Assembly (NCBI GenBank): GCA_963666765.1
Contig: OY762933.1
Span: 1,488,001 to 1,552,000 of the forward strand
Length of the DNA: 64,000 nucleotides
Source of the DNA: Foliamicus sp963666765
GTDB lineage: Bacteria; Pseudomonadota; Gammaproteobacteria; Steroidobacterales; Foliamicaceae
Direction: 5' to 3'
The notes below the pieces were generated by a model. That model made no database searches. It saw only the letters and a program-made list of their open reading frames with translations, and was not told where the DNA came from. Made by a program: the position numbers and the translations under genes. Below are positions 32,065 to 40,540 of the stretch, piece by piece (positions within the stretch are counted from its first letter, which is position 1; every line of letters starts with the position of its first letter).

Positions 32065-34008
32065 TTACCTTGCGTCGGGTTGTTCGTAGCGCAGGCCGAA
32101 TCCAAGGGGATAGGCTGGCTGGTACGGATCATCGCCCTGGTTGAGCACGGCCTGGTCCGGCCTTCCGGGCCAGGAGTATGGCAAGCGACCTGAGAAATCG
32201 AAACGCGGCCAGCCGTTGCGGTTTGCGATCAGCACGTCCGCAACTCCCGCGCCCTCACTGCCGGGCAGCCAGGCCACCACAAAGGCGTCGGAGGCCTCAA
32301 TCTCGTCGGGCGTGGCCAGCGGCCGCCCGGTAAGCAGCACGCTCACCACCGGCACGCCCGCGGCCCGCAGGGCGCGGGCGGCCTGCAGGTGGGACTTGTC
32401 GCGAGGACTGAATTCCAGGGTCTCCACGTCACCTTCGTATTCGGCGTACGGCTCCTCGCCGTAAACCAGCAATGCGATGTCGGGCAGCGGTTCCTCCTGC
32501 CTGGCGCGCACCTCGGCAAACTGCCGGAACTGCACGGTCCCGCCGCCACCCTGCACGGCAGCCCGCACGCCATCCAGGATGCTTGTGGCGTTGGGGAAGT
32601 CCGGGTTCCCGATGTCGTCGCCCTGCCAGGTCATCGACCAGCCACCCAGTTGATTGGGAATATTGGAAGCCGCAGCGCCAACTATCAGCACGCTGGAATC
32701 CGGGTCAGCAGGCAATGCGCCGCCGTCGTTCTTCAGCAGGACCAGCGACTGCCTGACCGCGCTGCGCGCAAGCGCACGGTGATCGGGATGACCGATCCAG
32801 CCGGAACGGCTCACCGCGTCGCCTTCATTTCCTGACGCCACCGGCCGTTCGGAAGGCGGCGACGCATCCAGCAGTCCCGCGCGAAGCTTGACCCGCAGGA
32901 TCCGGCGCACGGCGTCATCCAGGCGCGCGATCGTGATTTCGCCGGTGCGGGTCTGGCGCAGCAGGTTCCGGTGCAGCCGCTTCCAGCGCTTTGGGGCCAT
33001 GTACATATCCACGCCTGCATTCAACGCTTCGGGACAGTTGTCCGGCTTGCACCCGGGGATTTGCGAGTGGGCGTCCCAGTCCCCGAGCACAAAGCCGTCA
33101 AAACCCATCGCGCCCTTGAGCGCGTCCTGCAGCAGGTAGTGATTGGCATGCATCTTTACGCCGTTCCACGAACTGAAAGACGCCATCACGGTCTGCGCTC
33201 CACTCTTGAGCGCGGTTCGATACCCGGCGGCGTGAATCCGCACGAGTTCCTCTTCGCTGGCCCACGTTATTCCCTGGTCCACTCCGTCCCTTGTACCCCC
33301 ATCGCCGAGAAAGTGCTTGGCGGTGGCCAGCACCTTGCCGGGCGCCATGAAGTCTCTGCCAACGCCGCCCTGCATTCCCTCGATCAGCGCGGCGCCCAGC
33401 TCCGCCACCAGCGCGGGATGCTCGGAATATCCTTCGTAGGTCCGCCCCCACCGATCATTTCGGGGCACGGCGATCGTGGGCGCGAAATTCCAGTAAATGC
33501 CGGTGGCCGCCACCTCGCGCGCGGTCGCGGCCCCGATGAGCCGCAGCAATTCGGAATTGGCGGTTGCCCCAAGCCCGATGTTGTGCGGGAAAAGCGTGGC
33601 GCCGAAGACGTTGTTGTGGCCGTGCACGGCGTCGGTACCCCAGATAACCGGGATGACCGGCCGGCCGTCGTCACGGTCCACCGAGGCCTGGTAATAGGCG
33701 TCCGCCAGGGCCAGCCAGTCGGCGGCGGACGCATGCCGGTTCTTGCCCGGAAACGAGCCGCCGCCGTTCAATACTGCGCCCAGACGGTAGTGCCTGACGT
33801 CCTCAGGGGACACGTATTGGATTTCCCCCATGATCACCTGACCTACCTTGTCGCTGAGCGACATGCCGGCAATGATCCCGTCCAGCCGCGCTTCTTCCCC
33901 GGAATCAATCGGAAAAGGGCTGGACTGCCGGGGCCAGTGCGCCGGATCGGCCGCGGCATGCGTCGTCACCAGAAGGAGTGCCGGGAGGAATAAGCGAACT
34001 CCGGACAT
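32065..34008 (-). CDS. Exported glycoside hydrolase family 3 beta-glucosidase
   Basis: A 647-residue GH3 enzyme, paralogous to the one at 26766. The signal peptide (GVRLFLPALLLVTTHAAAD) predicts periplasmic or secreted location. Shared features are GTDAVHGHNNVFGATLFPHN, KVLATAKHFLGDGGT, the nucleophile Asp310 in FVLGDWDAH and LGGWSMTWQG. It lacks the extra C-terminal domain of its paralogue. ATG 34008 is chosen: AGGAAA precedes it, it follows the symporter stop by 5 bp, and it starts at the signal peptide. A likely role is releasing glucose from beta-glucan oligosaccharides outside the cytoplasm. Confidence 0.92.
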   Translation of the reverse strand: MSGVRLFLPALLLVTTHAAADPAHWPRQSSPFPIDSGEEARLDGIIAGMSLSDKVGQVIMGEIQYVSPEDVRHYRLGAVLNGGGSFPGKNRHASAADWLALADAYYQASVDRDDGRPVIPVIWGTDAVHGHNNVFGATLFPHNIGLGATANSELLRLIGAATAREVAATGIYWNFAPTIAVPRNDRWGRTYEGYSEHPALVAELGAALIEGMQGGVGRDFMAPGKVLATAKHFLGDGGTRDGVDQGITWASEEELVRIHAAGYRTALKSGAQTVMASFSSWNGVKMHANHYLLQDALKGAMGFDGFVLGDWDAHSQIPGCKPDNCPEALNAGVDMYMAPKRWKRLHRNLLRQTRTGEITIARLDDAVRRILRVKLRAGLLDASPPSERPVASGNEGDAVSRSGWIGHPDHRALARSAVRQSLVLLKNDGGALPADPDSSVLIVGAAASNIPNQLGGWSMTWQGDDIGNPDFPNATSILDGVRAAVQGGGGTVQFRQFAEVRARQEEPLPDIALLVYGEEPYAEYEGDVETLEFSPRDKSHLQAARALRAAGVPVVSVLLTGRPLATPDEIEASDAFVVAWLPGSEGAGVADVLIANRNGWPRFDFSGRLPYSWPGRPDQAVLNQGDDPYQPAYPLGFGLRYEQPDAR

Positions 34009-34013
34009 TTTCC

Positions 34014-35615
34014 TCAGCCTGCCAGCACCCACTGCGAAAAAACGGACCAGATCAGCAACACCAGCAGGACAACGCCTGCGCTCAAGGCGGCATCACTGCG
34101 CCAGCTCGGGTGATCCCTCACGTCCCCGCGCCGAACCGTGAGCTCGGAAGCGCCGCCGCCCGTGGCCAGGCTCACACCCACCAGCACCGCGGTCGAGATC
34201 GCAAACAGCGCAATAGCTATGTGCAGAAAATTTATCTCCGCAAGCGCAAGCCACAGGCTGCCTTCGAAGGACTCGGGAGACATTCCGGTCATCACCTCGA
34301 TGAGCAGCCGGGCCAGGCCCAGAACGGCGCCTACCGCCAGCGACCACTTGGCGCCTTCGGCATTTGCGCCGGGCCAGAGCACGCCCACCAGGAACACCGC
34401 CGCAATCGGCGGGGCGATGTAGGCCTGCACGCTCTGCAGGTAGGTGAACAGCCCCCCGGAAACAAAGTCCATGAATGGAATCCACAACAGGGCCAGGACC
34501 ACCATGACCACCGTGGCCACGCGGCCCACCGCCACCAGGCGTGCTTCGTCCGCGCCGGGGACCACCCGCCGGTAGAGGTCCACCGTGAAGATAGTCGACG
34601 CCGAATTGAAGACCGACGAAAGGGAACTCATCAGCGCCGCCAGCAGGCCGGCGGCGACCAGCCCCTTGAGGCCGGCCGGAAGCAATGCGCCGATCATGGC
34701 CGGCAGCGCCTGGTCCGGATCGTCGAGCTCAAGCGCCCCCGTATTGCTGAGCGCCAGCGCCAGGACGCCGGGCAACACAAACAGGAACAGCGGCAACTGC
34801 TTGAGCCATGCGGCGAAGATGGTCCCCTTGCGGGCGTTATCGATGCCGTTGGCGGCCAGCACGCGCTGCACGATGAACTGGTCCGTGCACCAGTACCACA
34901 CGGCCAGGATGGGCGCCCCGAACAGGATCCCGGTCCAGGGAAACTCCGGATGGTTCATGCTGCGCCACAGGCTGAAGGCCTGCGGCTGCACGGCCGCCTG
35001 CATGCCTTCCCATCCCCCCACCGCGTTCAGGCCGATCAGCGTCACCGCGATCGCCCCGCCAAGGAGCACGAACATCTGCACCATGTCCGTGTACAGCACC
35101 GCCCGAAGGCCGCCCCATGCGGTATACAGCCCGGTAAGCGCAACGATGGCGAGCGCGCCCCACCAGAACGGAATTCCCATGAGGGTCTCGAAAACGATCC
35201 CGCCGGCCGCGACCGTGACGGCGATCTTGGTGAGTACGTAGCCGACCACCGAAATGACGGCCAGGTACGTGCGTGGTCCCCGCGAGTAGCGCTTCTCCAG
35301 GAACTCCGGCATCGTGAATACGCCGGAGCGCAGGTAAAACGGAGCGAACAGCCAGCCCAGCAACAGCAGGGCAAAGGCCGCAAGGATTTCGAACTGCGCT
35401 ACCGGGACGCCCTCGACGGCGGCGGAGCCCGCCAGCCCCACAAGGTGTTCGGAACCGATATTGGAAGCAAAAATCGAGGCGCCGACCACAAACCATCCCA
35501 CGTTGCGTCCGGCAAGGAAGAACTCCGCACGGCCTTCCCCGCGCTTGCGGCCAACCTTCCAGGCGACCCCCAGAATCAGTACAAAGTACGCCCCGATAAC
35601 GAACCAGTCGAGTAT
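34014..35615 (-). CDS. SSS-family sodium:sugar symporter
   Basis: About 533 residues and 13-14 membrane helices of the sodium/solute symporter family. GASIFASNIGSEHLVGLAG is the Na+ and substrate-site helix, and TAWGGLRAVLYTDMVQMFVL is the typical mid-protein motif. It is probably a glucose or galactose-type transporter serving the adjacent GH3. The start is problematic. The conserved first helix (WFVIGAYFVLILGVAW) is encoded above GTG 35501, yet no ATG, GTG or TTG lies between it and a TAG stop. ATA 35615, with GGAGGAG upstream, is the best candidate. Confidence 0.85.
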   Translation of the reverse strand: MLDWFVIGAYFVLILGVAWKVGRKRGEGRAEFFLAGRNVGWFVVGASIFASNIGSEHLVGLAGSAAVEGVPVAQFEILAAFALLLLGWLFAPFYLRSGVFTMPEFLEKRYSRGPRTYLAVISVVGYVLTKIAVTVAAGGIVFETLMGIPFWWGALAIVALTGLYTAWGGLRAVLYTDMVQMFVLLGGAIAVTLIGLNAVGGWEGMQAAVQPQAFSLWRSMNHPEFPWTGILFGAPILAVWYWCTDQFIVQRVLAANGIDNARKGTIFAAWLKQLPLFLFVLPGVLALALSNTGALELDDPDQALPAMIGALLPAGLKGLVAAGLLAALMSSLSSVFNSASTIFTVDLYRRVVPGADEARLVAVGRVATVVMVVLALLWIPFMDFVSGGLFTYLQSVQAYIAPPIAAVFLVGVLWPGANAEGAKWSLAVGAVLGLARLLIEVMTGMSPESFEGSLWLALAEINFLHIAIALFAISTAVLVGVSLATGGGASELTVRRGDVRDHPSWRSDAALSAGVVLLVLLIWSVFSQWVLAG

Positions 35616-35723
35616 GGAAACGGGACTCTCCTCCCTGCGAATTCGGGCGCAACTCTAACAGAGCGTGGCCTTGCGGGCGCCAGGGAAAACGGGCGCCACG
35701 AGGCCGGGTAAATCAGTCTTATC

Positions 35724-36395
35724 TTAGCCGGCCCCGGCTGCGGCGCCGGAAACTCTCTGCAGAAATGCCGAGACGTCGGCGAGTTCCGGTCCGCAGACCT
35801 GGTGGCCCATTTCATACTGGCGCCACTCCACCGCGCAGCCTGCGGCTTCCAGTTTCTCCCGCATATCAAGGCCGAGACGCAAGGGCAGAACTTCGTCATG
35901 GTTGCCGTGCGCCGCAAAGCAGGCCAGCCCGGCCGCGGCCGCGCCGGGTCCCTGCGGTGCGAGCGGCGGCAGGAACGTGGACAGCGCCAGTACGCCGGCC
36001 ACCGGCCTGTCCGACAGCAAGGCGGTGCGCGCGGCGATCGCCCCGCTTTGGGAAAAGCCGGCCAGCACGATCCGGTTACGGGCAATGCCGCGCTGCTCTT
36101 CCCGCTCGATCAGATCCTCGAGCGCGCGGCAACTCGCCTCTATGCCTTCGCTGTCCATGGGAGCCATGCGTTCGAGCGAAAGAATGTCGAACCAGGCCCG
36201 CATGGGCATTCCGCCGTTGATGGTTACGGGACGTACCGGCGCGTTGGGGAAAACGAAACGCCAGGCAGGCGCGGGCGGAAGTCCCAGCTCCGGGACAACG
36301 GGCCAGAAATCGCCCGCATCCGCGCCCAGGCCGTGCAACCAGATCACGCTATGGAACGGGTCCGGGCCCGTAACCCGCTCAAGACAATCCAGCAT
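35724..36395 (-). CDS. Phospholipase/carboxylesterase family serine hydrolase
   Basis: A 223-residue alpha/beta hydrolase. The oxyanion motif WLHGLGADAGDF is at about 19-30, the nucleophile Ser is in LAGFSQSGAIA, the catalytic Asp is in HGNHDEVLP and the His in YEMGHQV. The pattern fits the family of small cytoplasmic carboxylesterases common in gammaproteobacteria; the natural substrate is unknown. It starts 19 bp after the gltX stop, so the two are probably cotranscribed. Confidence 0.9.
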   Translation of the reverse strand: MLDCLERVTGPDPFHSVIWLHGLGADAGDFWPVVPELGLPPAPAWRFVFPNAPVRPVTINGGMPMRAWFDILSLERMAPMDSEGIEASCRALEDLIEREEQRGIARNRIVLAGFSQSGAIAARTALLSDRPVAGVLALSTFLPPLAPQGPGAAAAGLACFAAHGNHDEVLPLRLGLDMREKLEAAGCAVEWRQYEMGHQVCGPELADVSAFLQRVSGAAAGAG

Positions 36396-36413
36396 GACTG
36401 TTGCGCGGCGCGC

Positions 36414-37844
36414 TCAGCCCTGCGCGGCCGGGTCCGCGGCGGCGATGCGCGCGTCGATGTAGGCCAGCGCCTTGTCCAGCCGGTCCAGGGTCCGGGCGCG
36501 GCCGGCCAGGGAAAGCGTGGTGTCGATCGGCGGCGAAACCGCGCCGCCGGTTACGGCCACCCGTAACGGCTGCCCCAGCTTCCCGAAACCGATACCCTGC
36601 GATTCCGCGGTCTCTGCGATGCAGGCATGGATGGCGCCAGGCGCCCAGTCCTCGAGTCCGGCAAGCGCGTTGCGGACCGCGGCCAGCGCCTCGCGAACCA
36701 CGGGACGAAGGAACTTGCGGGACGCGCGTTCGTCGAGTTCGATCTCGCCCGAGTACGCCCAGCGGGCGGCTTGCGCCATGTCGGCAAGGGTCTCGGCGCG
36801 TTCCCGCCAGGCCTCGACCGCCTCATCCAGCGGCGGACCATCCGCGGGGTCCAGCCCCAGCCGCTTCAATTGCGTCGCCAGACCCTCGCTCAGCGTTTCG
36901 ACGGCGGCCCCTTTCATGTGCTGCTGATTGATCCAGTTCAGCTTGCCCGCGTCGAGGCGGGAGGCGGACGCGCCCAGCCCTTCCCGGCCAAAACTGTCGA
37001 TCAGCTCGCTCACGCTGAACACTTCCTTATCGCCATGCGACCAGCCGAGCCGGGCCAGGTAGTTGAGCACCGCGTCCGGCAGGTAGCCGGCACGCAGGTA
37101 ATGCAGCGCGTCGGTGGCTTCGTCGCGCTTGGAAAGCTTCTTGCCGTCCGGGGCCAGCAACAGCGGCAGGTGGCAGTATTCCGGCGGCGTCCACCCCAGC
37201 GCCTGAATGAGTTGAAGCTGGCGCGGCGTGTTGTTCAGATGGTCGTCGCCGCGAATGACCTGGCGCACGCCCATGTCCTCGTCGTCGGTCACGCAGCTCA
37301 AGTGGTAAGTGGGCATACCGTCGGCCCGCAACAGCACCAGGTCGTCGAGCTGCGAATTCAGGTACCGAACATCGCCATGCAGCCAGTCCTGCACGACCAC
37401 CTCTTCGGTATCAGGGCGGCGAAAACGGATCACGGGCTTCACGCCGTCGCGGGGTGCCGTGCGCTCCCGACACCGCCCGTCATAGCGGGGATCTTCGCCA
37501 CGCTTGCGCTGCTCATCGCGCATGGCCGCGAGTTCTTCCGGCGTGCAATAGCAATGGTAGGCGGACCCGAGCTCCAGCAGCCGCTGCGCCACTTCGCGAT
37601 GCCGCTCCACCCGCGAGGACTGCCGCAGCGGCTCGCCATCCAGGTCCAGCCCGAAGCGCCGCAGCGCATCGACGATTGTCCTGACGTGCTCCGGAGACGA
37701 GCGCTGACGGTCGGTATCCTCGATCCTGAGCAGGAATTCGCCTCCATGCCGCCTCGCATACAGCCAGTTGTACAGCGCCGTTCGTAGCCCCCCAAGGTGC
37801 AGGACACCCGTGGGACTGGGAGCAAAGCGGGTACGTACGGACAT
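36414..37844 (-). CDS. gltX: Glutamate--tRNA ligase
   Basis: Charges tRNA-Glu. It has 476 residues, the normal length. The class I signatures are HLGG in PSPTGVLHLGGLRTALYN and KLSKR in LLAPDGKKLSKRDEATD. RIEDTDRQRS, the Cys-bearing region YCTPEELAAMR and GDDHLNNTPRQLQL are also present. ATG 37844 gives the standard N-terminus. It is divergent from tRNA-Val at 37914. Confidence 0.97.
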   Translation of the reverse strand: MSVRTRFAPSPTGVLHLGGLRTALYNWLYARRHGGEFLLRIEDTDRQRSSPEHVRTIVDALRRFGLDLDGEPLRQSSRVERHREVAQRLLELGSAYHCYCTPEELAAMRDEQRKRGEDPRYDGRCRERTAPRDGVKPVIRFRRPDTEEVVVQDWLHGDVRYLNSQLDDLVLLRADGMPTYHLSCVTDDEDMGVRQVIRGDDHLNNTPRQLQLIQALGWTPPEYCHLPLLLAPDGKKLSKRDEATDALHYLRAGYLPDAVLNYLARLGWSHGDKEVFSVSELIDSFGREGLGASASRLDAGKLNWINQQHMKGAAVETLSEGLATQLKRLGLDPADGPPLDEAVEAWRERAETLADMAQAARWAYSGEIELDERASRKFLRPVVREALAAVRNALAGLEDWAPGAIHACIAETAESQGIGFGKLGQPLRVAVTGGAVSPPIDTTLSLAGRARTLDRLDKALAYIDARIAAADPAAQG

Positions 37845-37913
37845 CGGAACTGAACTCGGAAAATCGGCTGAACTTGCAGGCCGCGCAGGCGGCGGTCAAT
37901 AATACCCGGCTAC

Positions 37914-37988
37914 GGGCGATTAGCTCAGGGGGAGAGCGCTGCCTTCACACGGCAGAGGTCGCTGGTTCAATCCCAGCATCGCCCACCA
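37914..37988 (+). tRNA. tRNA-Val (anticodon CAC)
   Basis: Acceptor GGGCGAT pairs with ATCGCCC, the anticodon stem CTGCC/GGCAG encloses loop TTCACAC (anticodon CAC), the T-arm is GCTGGTTCAATCCCAGC, and CCA is encoded (37986-37988). It marks the left edge of a small accessory patch. Confidence 0.96.
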
Positions 37989-38028
37989 ATAAAAAATATA
38001 ACCAATGAGCCACGGTCGTACAGCTATC

Positions 38029-38532
38029 ATGAACGCTGAGGGCTCCATCCTGAGCGAGCTGCAGTTCGAGGTCGTTCCGTTTCGATCGGAGTACGCGCTG
38101 GAAGTGGTCAAGATGTGGCGGCGGTCGTTCCAGCGCGCGATGGGGCTGGAGGAACAGAATCGCTTCGGCGAAGTGAGTCGGCAGCTCGATTTCCTCTCTA
38201 CCATCGATCCCGCGAGCATCCACATCGCCCTGGACCCCGGCTCCAGCGCGGTCCTCGGCTTCATGGTTCTTTCGGACGGCGAATTGGACCACCTCTACGT
38301 TCGCGTGGGCTACCAGGGGATGGGGCTTGGCACCGCCCTGCTGAACCTGGCCAAGCTGCAGTCCCCCGCCGGCATCGAGTTGTTCTCCTTCCAGCAAAAC
38401 CGGTCCGCGCGCAGCTTCTACGAACGCAGGGGATTCAAGGAGGTGGGGCGGGGCTTCGCCAGCTTCGACGGGAACCCCTGGGCCACCGACCGGGAAGACC
38501 TGGCGGATATCAAGTTCAGGTGGGAGGGTTGA
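38029..38532 (+). CDS. GNAT-family acetyltransferase
   Basis: A 167-residue N-acetyltransferase fold. Motif A, which binds acetyl-CoA, is VRVGYQGMGLGTALLNLA. It is preceded by GFMVLSDGELDHLYV and followed by motif B (NRSARSFYERRGFKEVG). The substrate is unknown. Two ATGs are possible (38005, 38029); neither has a clear ribosome-binding site, and the later one starts nearer the conserved fold. The stop codon lies exactly where the IS3 remnant on the other strand begins. Confidence 0.85.
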   Translation: MNAEGSILSELQFEVVPFRSEYALEVVKMWRRSFQRAMGLEEQNRFGEVSRQLDFLSTIDPASIHIALDPGSSAVLGFMVLSDGELDHLYVRVGYQGMGLGTALLNLAKLQSPAGIELFSFQQNRSARSFYERRGFKEVGRGFASFDGNPWATDREDLADIKFRWEG

Positions 38533-38910
38533 CGCGCCCTTCCTGCTTGAGCAGCTGGTGGAGCGTCAGATAGCCGTAGCGGGGATAGCGCTCGGCCAGG
38601 TCCGTCAGCCGATGACGCAACTCCCCATCTTCTCGACCCTTTGGTCGATACCAAGCGACCGAACGGGGCAAGCCCACCAGGCGGTGTCAATGCCGAAGTG
38701 AATTTCCCCAGTTGTTGGAGTATTACTTCAGCAGTGACAGGCGGCAGGCTCGGCGCTGACTGTAGCGGCGATCGGTTAGGTGAGCTACGGCCGCTCGCCG
38801 CTGGGCGGCCGTCACCATTTTCCCTGGACCAGCTTCTTCAGCGCCACCTTGTCCAGTTCCGCTTCCGCCAGCAGCGGTAGCCGGGCTGGCGAGATCATTC
38901 AGCAGTTGCC
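38533..38910 (-). mobile_element. Remnant of an IS3-family insertion sequence
   Basis: On the minus strand fragments of both IS3 proteins appear in different frames. The end of OrfA is visible as AELDKVALKKLVQGKW and then a stop. The start of OrfB follows as MVTAAQRRAAVAHLTDRRYS. After frame breaks comes OrfB again as GELRHRLTDLAERYPRYGYL followed by LHQLLKQEG. The DDE catalytic domain is missing, so the element is dead. It ends at the GNAT stop codon and runs into the 3' end of hicB. Confidence 0.8.
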
Positions 38911-39317
38911 TCAATCGGACTTTCACTTGCGGTGGTTAGCGCATATTGCAAGTGAACAGTTCGCGACGGTTCGTCCAGGTCCAATAGATGATCCACCCAC
39001 GCTCGCGGTTTACCCAGCTTTTCCGCAAGCGTTGCAGGGAGCATCTTGCGCTCGCGCATTGCGGCATAGAGCGCCAGTTTTCCGGCTATTCGCTCTGGAA
39101 GCCTAACCGTCGGCCGGTTCCCTGCAATCGATGGGTCGGGAAGCGCCCAACCGCGAGAAATATACCCGCCCAACGCCGCAACCAGGCAGTCCTCTGCCTC
39201 AGTCAACGCTTCCGGTTCGTTTTCCCCCTCGGTAAGCGCTTCGGGCACGTCGGGAAACGAGACCAGTATTTTGCCGTCGCGCTGGCCGGAAAGCGTAACG
39301 GGATACGCGAAATGCAT
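38895..39317 (-). CDS. hicB: HicB-type antitoxin
   Basis: A 140-residue antitoxin. The N-terminal partial RNase H-like fold is clear: MHFAYPVTLSGQRDGKILVS, SFPDVPEALTEGE, then EALTEAEDCLVAALGGYI. A C-terminal helix-turn-helix-like segment (MLPATLAEKLGKPRAWVDHL) probably binds the operon's own promoter. ATG 39317 gives the usual HicB start; TTG 39365 and ATG 39356 would add a non-conserved leader. It follows hicA by 44 bp. The last residues may have been altered by the abutting IS3 remnant. Confidence 0.85.
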   Translation of the reverse strand: MHFAYPVTLSGQRDGKILVSFPDVPEALTEGENEPEALTEAEDCLVAALGGYISRGWALPDPSIAGNRPTVRLPERIAGKLALYAAMRERKMLPATLAEKLGKPRAWVDHLLDLDEPSRTVHLQYALTTASESPIEATAE

Positions 39318-39361
39318 GACGTTCTTCGCTTCAGAACCTGGGAAGAATTCTAGCATTACTG

Positions 39362-39574
39362 TCAAAAATCACTTGGTGAAAGACCAAGATGGCGAATCAT
39401 GGCTGCAATTAACCCCGCTCCTAATTCTTTCCGCCTGTCTTTGACTACCGTAAACCGGTTACCGTAAGTTAGCCGGCCATGACTGCCCTTGCCTCGGTCA
39501 GGCTCAAAACGAACAATAACGCCGCGCGACCGACCGATTTTCCTTACTCGCCGCACGAACTCTCTTCCGGTCAT
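39362..39574 (-). CDS. hicA: HicA-type mRNA interferase toxin
   Basis: A 70-residue double-stranded-RNA-binding-like toxin. The conserved catalytic His is in GKGSHGRL, followed by the second strand and the C-terminal block RKELGAGLIAAMIRHLGLS. It cleaves mRNA when free, and HicB neutralises it. The order toxin then antitoxin is the usual hicAB order. Confidence 0.85.
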   Translation of the reverse strand: MTGREFVRRVRKIGRSRGVIVRFEPDRGKGSHGRLTYGNRFTVVKDRRKELGAGLIAAMIRHLGLSPSDF

Positions 39575-39717
39575 CGAACCGAGGCATAACGCCCAGGACG
39601 CGATGCAATCCGCACTTGATCCCTCCTGGCCTGCAAAGAGCCAATGTGCCGTTGACGCCCTGCTGAATCAATTCGGAAATACTTCGCGATTACCAATAAA
39701 GCGTTCCGGCTACGGCA

Positions 39718-40419
39718 TCAGGCGTTGATCGCCGGGTCGCCTTCCAGTTCGACGAGTTCGTAGCTTTGTTTCAGCAGGTCCCACCGCATCCGGACCGGAA
39801 TGAAGTCCGAACCCGTTGCCCAGATCTCAATCGGGGGCTTGTCCGCGACCAGGAATTGAAAGTGCCCCGTCTCGAAGCTGCCCGCGGCAACGTCGATCCG
39901 TTCATCGCCAATGTACTTCCTGCTCAGGAATCCAGGCGGCGGCGGCACCAGCGTGGGCCCCGAGCCGCCATTGGGAAGATGTGACGAGCTGAAAGTGCAA
40001 AGCTCGCTTCCGCTGTCCATCGATTCATCGCGTTGCAGCGTCGCGCAGGCCCAGGCATCGCCATGAAGCGGATGCGCGCCGAAGAAACCGATCCGTTTTC
40101 CGGTATCGAAATGTTGGCCGAGGCGGCCTTCCTTCGCGGTGAAGCCCTGGCATTCGGCAGTACTATCCGTGAACCTGAACCACGATGAGCCGACCAGCTT
40201 CTCGTCAATACTGAGACGCACGAAGGCATCGACCGGATACCAGTTCTTGCTGACCGTCATCACGACATCCCTCAAGAGGCGATCATCGTCCATTTCGCAA
40301 GTCGCGCGCATTGTCCTTGTGCCATCGGGTTGCACGGTAACGTGAAACCACTCGCGCCCCATCTCCCCGACGCCATCGGTCAGGTAGAGCATTTTTCCGC
40401 GATAGCTGCGATGATTCAT
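39718..40419 (-). CDS. Hypothetical protein, divergent from a GPH transporter
   Basis: I do not recognise this 233-residue protein. It is soluble without a signal peptide and rich in short beta strands and Trp/Phe (SSWFRFTDSTAECQG, WACATLQRDES). It may be a lipocalin-like or DUF-type beta-barrel, but that is a guess. The frame continues upstream, yet ATG 40419 with GGGGGAACGGA before it is the natural start, since the extension runs across the divergent promoter region. Its start faces the transporter gene at 40541, suggesting joint regulation. Confidence 0.7.
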   Translation of the reverse strand: MNHRSYRGKMLYLTDGVGEMGREWFHVTVQPDGTRTMRATCEMDDDRLLRDVVMTVSKNWYPVDAFVRLSIDEKLVGSSWFRFTDSTAECQGFTAKEGRLGQHFDTGKRIGFFGAHPLHGDAWACATLQRDESMDSGSELCTFSSSHLPNGGSGPTLVPPPPGFLSRKYIGDERIDVAAGSFETGHFQFLVADKPPIEIWATGSDFIPVRMRWDLLKQSYELVELEGDPAINA

Positions 40420-40540
40420 TCCGTTCCCCCTGCAAGACAAAGGACCAAGGTTATCGCCAGTGGTAATTGCCAAACAAGATGCAATCCGCCACAGGGCCCC
40501 GTGATCGGCGAGACCGGGGCCCTGCTCAGGGACAAGCGCC

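Noticed and set aside
33978..35711. 577-codon open frame on the plus strand
   Set aside because: Antisense to the SSS symporter, low-complexity His/Gln/Arg sequence.
38723..38926. Small protein gene inside the IS3 remnant
   Set aside because: It is a fragment of OrfB fused to a frameshifted leader, not an intact gene.
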